Positions 61,165 through 64,000 of a stretch of DNA of 64,000 nt are shown here, in pieces. A program made the position numbers and the translations under genes. Each line of letters opens with the position of its first letter. Within the stretch, counting starts at the first letter, position 1. The notes under the pieces were generated by a model that had not been told where the DNA came from, made no database searches, and saw only the letters and a program-made list of their open reading frames with translations. Origin of the DNA: a candidate division WOR-3 bacterium (GTDB taxonomy: Bacteria > Hydrothermota > Hydrothermia > Hydrothermales > JAJRUZ01); contig JBDRZP010000004.1 in assembly GCA_039804025.1 (NCBI GenBank), positions 30,116 to 94,115 of the forward strand, in the 5' to 3' direction.

Positions 61165-61602
61165 TGTATAAGTTAATTTTAATAGTTTTAATTTTTTTGA
61201 ATAACGAAGATAAAAAAAATAACTTATTACAAGTGGGGATTCAATTTACAAGTGGTGTTTTAGCAGGTAGTTTATTTACTTATTCTCTTTTTAAAATATT
61301 TCCTATCCAATCTATAGACAGGGATGTAGCCAAAATAGATGCAGAGCAAATGATTTTTAATGTAACAGTTGGTTTAACTCTTGGTTCTTATTTTGGTGTG
61401 ATAATTTCCGGGAAAATTATGAAAAGCAATGGTAATAATTCAAAAGCGTTTTTAGGCTCATTTTTTAGGTTTTTTAGCAGGTGCAGGAGCGTTTGCTTAT
61501 CTTTCAGAGACTTTTAAAGGAAGAACTTATGAAAATATTTCTTTTGTTCCTTTATTTATTTTTCCATCTTTTGGGGCAACTTTAGGATATAATTTAAAAT
61601 AA
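61164..61602 (+). pseudogene. small glycine-rich membrane protein, frameshifted
   Basis: The first frame starts MYKLILIVLIFLNNEDKK and has glycine-rich helices (GIQFTSGVLAGSLFTYSLF, NVTVGLTLGSYFGVIISG). At the T6 run (61461-61466) the reading passes out of frame; removing one T restores GSFLGFLAGAGAFAYLSETFKGRTYENI and an end PSFGATLGYNLK with a TAA at 61600-61602. Restored length is about 145 residues. It may be a recent indel, a sequencing error in a homopolymer, or slippage-controlled. Confidence 0.65.
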
Positions 61603-62013
61603 GGAGATATAAACGGAATTTTTGTTTAATTTTTTTATTCTTATGATAAAATTTGGGGGCTCAATAAGTTATGGAATTCATCCTATATATTCATCTTCTT
61701 ATAACTTCACTTTCAGTATTTTTTGGAAAAAAATTCTAAATCTTTATGGATTCTTGCTAAATTTACAGAGTAAATAATAAATATTACACAAAGTGAATCA
61801 AACAGAAATTTTCTGAAAAGTTATGGTATAATCCACCAAAAAACCGCGTCAAGCCTTAATGCTTTTTTACATTGAATACTTTTTGAAAAATTATATAAGG
61901 AACAATTATTATTTTAATATGTATAGAAATCGTACACATTACTTGACTTTTTTTTTTTTTTTTTTTCAATCCTGTATAATTATTAATATAATTAAAATTA
62001 AAAGGAGAATGAT
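61603..62013. other. gene-free stretch before the barrel-like gene
   Basis: 411 bases, very AT-rich, no coding frame recognised. GGGGGCTCAATAAG near 61658 recalls the IS-family motif TTATTGAGCC in reverse. It ends in the poly-T promoter at 61943. Confidence 0.5.
61943..61980 (+). promoter_or_regulatory. promoter-like element with an expanded 19-T spacer
   Basis: TTGACT (61943-61948), then T run and CAATCCTG, TATAAT (61975-61980). Spacer is 26 bases against 18 in the sister copy at 60066. At this length the -35 and -10 boxes should not function together. Confidence 0.65.
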
Positions 62014-62766
62014 ATGGTAAAAATAATAGTTTTTTTGTGGATAATAAGTCAAGGGGAGAAAGAATTGGAGAATAGAGAAAACAAATTAAAATTTGAAAGA
62101 ATACACATTGATGCTGGATATTCAGGTAAATTTATTTACACTGGAATGGATTATATTCCTTGGTTGCCTTTTTTCCCTGGAACTTCCGGTGGTAGAGAAC
62201 CGGGATTCCCTTATTACTTTTTGAATTCTCCTAAAATAGATTTATTATTATATCATCCAGATAAAAGTTTTTGGGAAATAGGTGTAGAATATGCTTATTT
62301 TAATTTTAAAAATAAAAATTTTCTTCCTCGACTGAAAGGGGATCCAGGAAATTATCTTTATAAATATTTAAGTTTTAATCTCCACGCAGTGCCGGTTTAT
62401 ATAAATCTTGGATGGGAATTTAAAAGGTATATGTTTTTTAAATTTGGGGTAATAAGTTTTATAATTTGGGGAAAAGAAATAAGAGAAGTATATGCAGATA
62501 ATGAAATATGGACTGAAGAAATTAAAGGAAGCGGAAAAAGTTTTTGGACTCAAATTGAATTTGGTAGAGAGTATAGTTTTACTTTTTTGAATAAAGAATG
62601 GAAACTATCAATCTCATTTGGGATGAGGGGGTGTGGTCCAAACGGGATTGAATATGATTCTCCAAGATATGTTGGGGAAGCTAATATTGATCTTTCAGGA
62701 ATTTATTTTAATATAGAGGTTGAAAATATTCTTTTAAGTAAGGTTTATAAGGAAGGAAGAAAATGA
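62014..62766 (+). CDS. exported barrel-like outer membrane protein, unrecognised
   Basis: 250 residues. The N-terminus (MVKIIVFLWIISQG) is a short signal-like segment, then alternating strands rich in Tyr, Phe and Trp (FERIHIDAGYSGKFIYTG, WEIGVEYAYFNF, LHAVPVYINLGWEFKRYMFFKFGV), the pattern of outer-membrane barrels. No named family. A clear Shine-Dalgarno (AAAAGGAG) precedes the ATG. Its stop overlaps the lipase start (ATGA), and its promoter is the 19-T element. Confidence 0.6.
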   Translation: MVKIIVFLWIISQGEKELENRENKLKFERIHIDAGYSGKFIYTGMDYIPWLPFFPGTSGGREPGFPYYFLNSPKIDLLLYHPDKSFWEIGVEYAYFNFKNKNFLPRLKGDPGNYLYKYLSFNLHAVPVYINLGWEFKRYMFFKFGVISFIIWGKEIREVYADNEIWTEEIKGSGKSFWTQIEFGREYSFTFLNKEWKLSISFGMRGCGPNGIEYDSPRYVGEANIDLSGIYFNIEVENILLSKVYKEGRK

Positions 62767-64000
62767 AGATATCCAAATATCTGATTATTTGGGGTTGTTT
62801 TCTTTTTAATATTTTTTCACTCTTATATTCTGGAAATGTACCTATAATTTTTGTTCATGGAAATAAAGCAGAAGGAACCTCTCAGAGCGGCTTTAAGACT
62901 TTCAACCCTGATGAATATGTTTCAGTAATGCAAAATATCTTAAATGAGCATTATAGAGGATATATAGCTGGTGTTCCTCTTAATTGCGACAAAAATACCA
63001 TTTTATCTCCGATGAATACTACTCGAGTAATATATAATTTTTCTTTCTATAATCCGGATGGCAGCCCAGGTGCAATCGGAAGTAACGAGATACTTGTTCC
63101 TGTAGAAAATGACACCTATTGGAAATACTATGAAGTAGTGTCTCAAAGTAGTTGGGCACAACACTTTGCCAATTTTGTAAATAAAGTTCTCAATGCTACA
63201 GGAGCAACCAAGGTAGATGTAGTTGCCCATAGTATGGGTGGTTTAGTTGTGCGGAGTGCAATGGCATTTTATGGAATAAAAGATAAAATAAGAAAATTAA
63301 TTATGATTGCTACACCTAATAATGGAGTTGAACCATCAAACTTGGGGGTATATTTGTCTCTTATTACTTGGCCGCAATGGATGCACAGAGGGGAGGGGTT
63401 AGAGTTGGGTATAGATAAACAAGTAATTGAGATTAAAGTGTATATATGGCCTCCTTATGTGGAAACAATATATGGAGACAGTTTTAATGTGACTTTTAAG
63501 AATATTATTACGGGAGAAGAGGGTAAATGGACTTATTTATTGAATAAAATGGATTGGGCAGGGAATTGTAAGTATGTAGTAATTACTGGCAACAGAAATC
63601 CTTGGAGACTGGGGTTGGGATGGGGAGACGGTGCAGTGAAAAAGGATTGATGCGTACCTCTTCCTGGTTCTTCCTTTGAACCAACTATTTATGCAAGCCA
63701 TGACCATAATGGAGAGCATCCTTTAAGGGCTGGCTCATCGGGTGAATTTTCTCTTACTGAATGTACTTATGTTACTGAATTCATTAAGAAATGGATGATC
63801 GATGACGAAGATACTTATTATGGAGCATATTTTGTTGATAAACCTTCGGTAGGTCCTCTAAATTATCCTCCTTATAGTTTAAGGGTTTGGCCTAAAATAA
63901 ATGATTATAAAAAAGCATTGACAATAGATATTTCTCTTATTCGTCCTGATAATGGCCAAGTTATTAAAAGGAAAACAGTTCCTATATTTAGATGTCATCA
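62763..64000 (+). pseudogene. secreted lipase-like alpha/beta hydrolase with an in-frame TGA; runs off the window
   Basis: Signal peptide (YLIIWGCFLFNIFSLLYSG), then VPIIFVHGNKAEGTS (oxyanion strand), nucleophile VVAHSMGGLVVRSAMAF, and GLGWGDGAVKKD, probably holding the acid residue. A TGA at 63648-63650 follows. The same frame stays open for 116 more codons to the window end, with CVPLPGSSFEPTIYASHDHNG, which looks like the catalytic His region, then a beta-rich extension. Thus the stop removes an essential residue unless it is read through. Other genes use TGA as a normal stop. Confidence 0.75.

Noticed and set aside
63648..63683. Selenocysteine insertion at the lipase TGA
   Set aside because: The hairpin after the TGA has a T-rich loop without the guanines expected in a bacterial SECIS, and no selenoprotein family with this motif is known to me.

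Overview
The window is AT-rich, densely packed chromosomal DNA from a diderm bacterium. LpxK, PlsY, an LptF/G-type permease, beta-barrel-like proteins and several secreted proteins with a C-terminal sorting-type beta domain point to an outer membrane. ThiC, TrmFO, archaeal-type phosphoglycerate mutase, an eIF-2B-like protein, tRNA genes mostly without encoded CCA and the very low GC would fit an uncultivated, possibly thermophilic lineage such as the WOR-3/Hydrothermae group. That placement is inference: there is no rRNA in the window.

Layout. 1-6.5 kb: ferritin-like protein (cut by the edge), lipoprotein, tetraheme cytochrome, thiC, a folate-ligase-like protein, a TRAP (MtrB) homolog, trmFO, an eIF-2B-like protein and a Thr-Tyr-Gly tRNA operon. 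6.5-10.7 kb: decayed insertion sequences, a MITE-like element, a cyclophilin, an asparaginase fragment and a seven-repeat beta-propeller surface protein. 10.7-29.8 kb: metG, an exporter, radical SAM, mechanosensitive channel and TerC proteins, secreted proteins, a SHOCT/DUF2089 cluster, apgM, murA and sppA. 29.8-32.2 kb: a type II restriction-modification pair next to another IS scar. 32.5-47.3 kb: CapA, dipeptidase, ROK kinase, glycosyltransferases, bactofilin, recJ, ferritin, purD, OsmC, dnaX, two phosphohexomutases and tRNA-Thr. 47.3-59.3 kb: purA-tilS-hpt-ftsH, queG, holB, Usp, SufT-like, LptF/G, lpxK, plsY and two tRNA-Ser genes. 59.3-64 kb: the best-preserved IS scar, then secreted proteins, of which one gene is frameshifted and a lipase gene is interrupted by an in-frame TGA.

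Expression signals are the most striking part. At least thirteen transcription-unit-leading genes have a TATAAT-like -10 box only 5-8 bases before the ATG and no Shine-Dalgarno sequence, which predicts leaderless mRNAs. A second group of six genes carries a 13-15-base hairpin with a tRNA T-loop-like 7-base loop, always 19-22 bases before the start codon. A third group has normal leaders and Shine-Dalgarno sites, with a promoter placed just beyond the end of a decayed IS element; one of these promoters has a 19-T tract in its spacer against 11 T in its sister copy. The TRAP homolog keeps its tryptophan-pocket residues but has lost two of the three classical RNA-contact residues, and its gene is enclosed by a long inverted repeat. 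Convergent genes often overlap at their 3' ends, leaving little room for intrinsic terminators.
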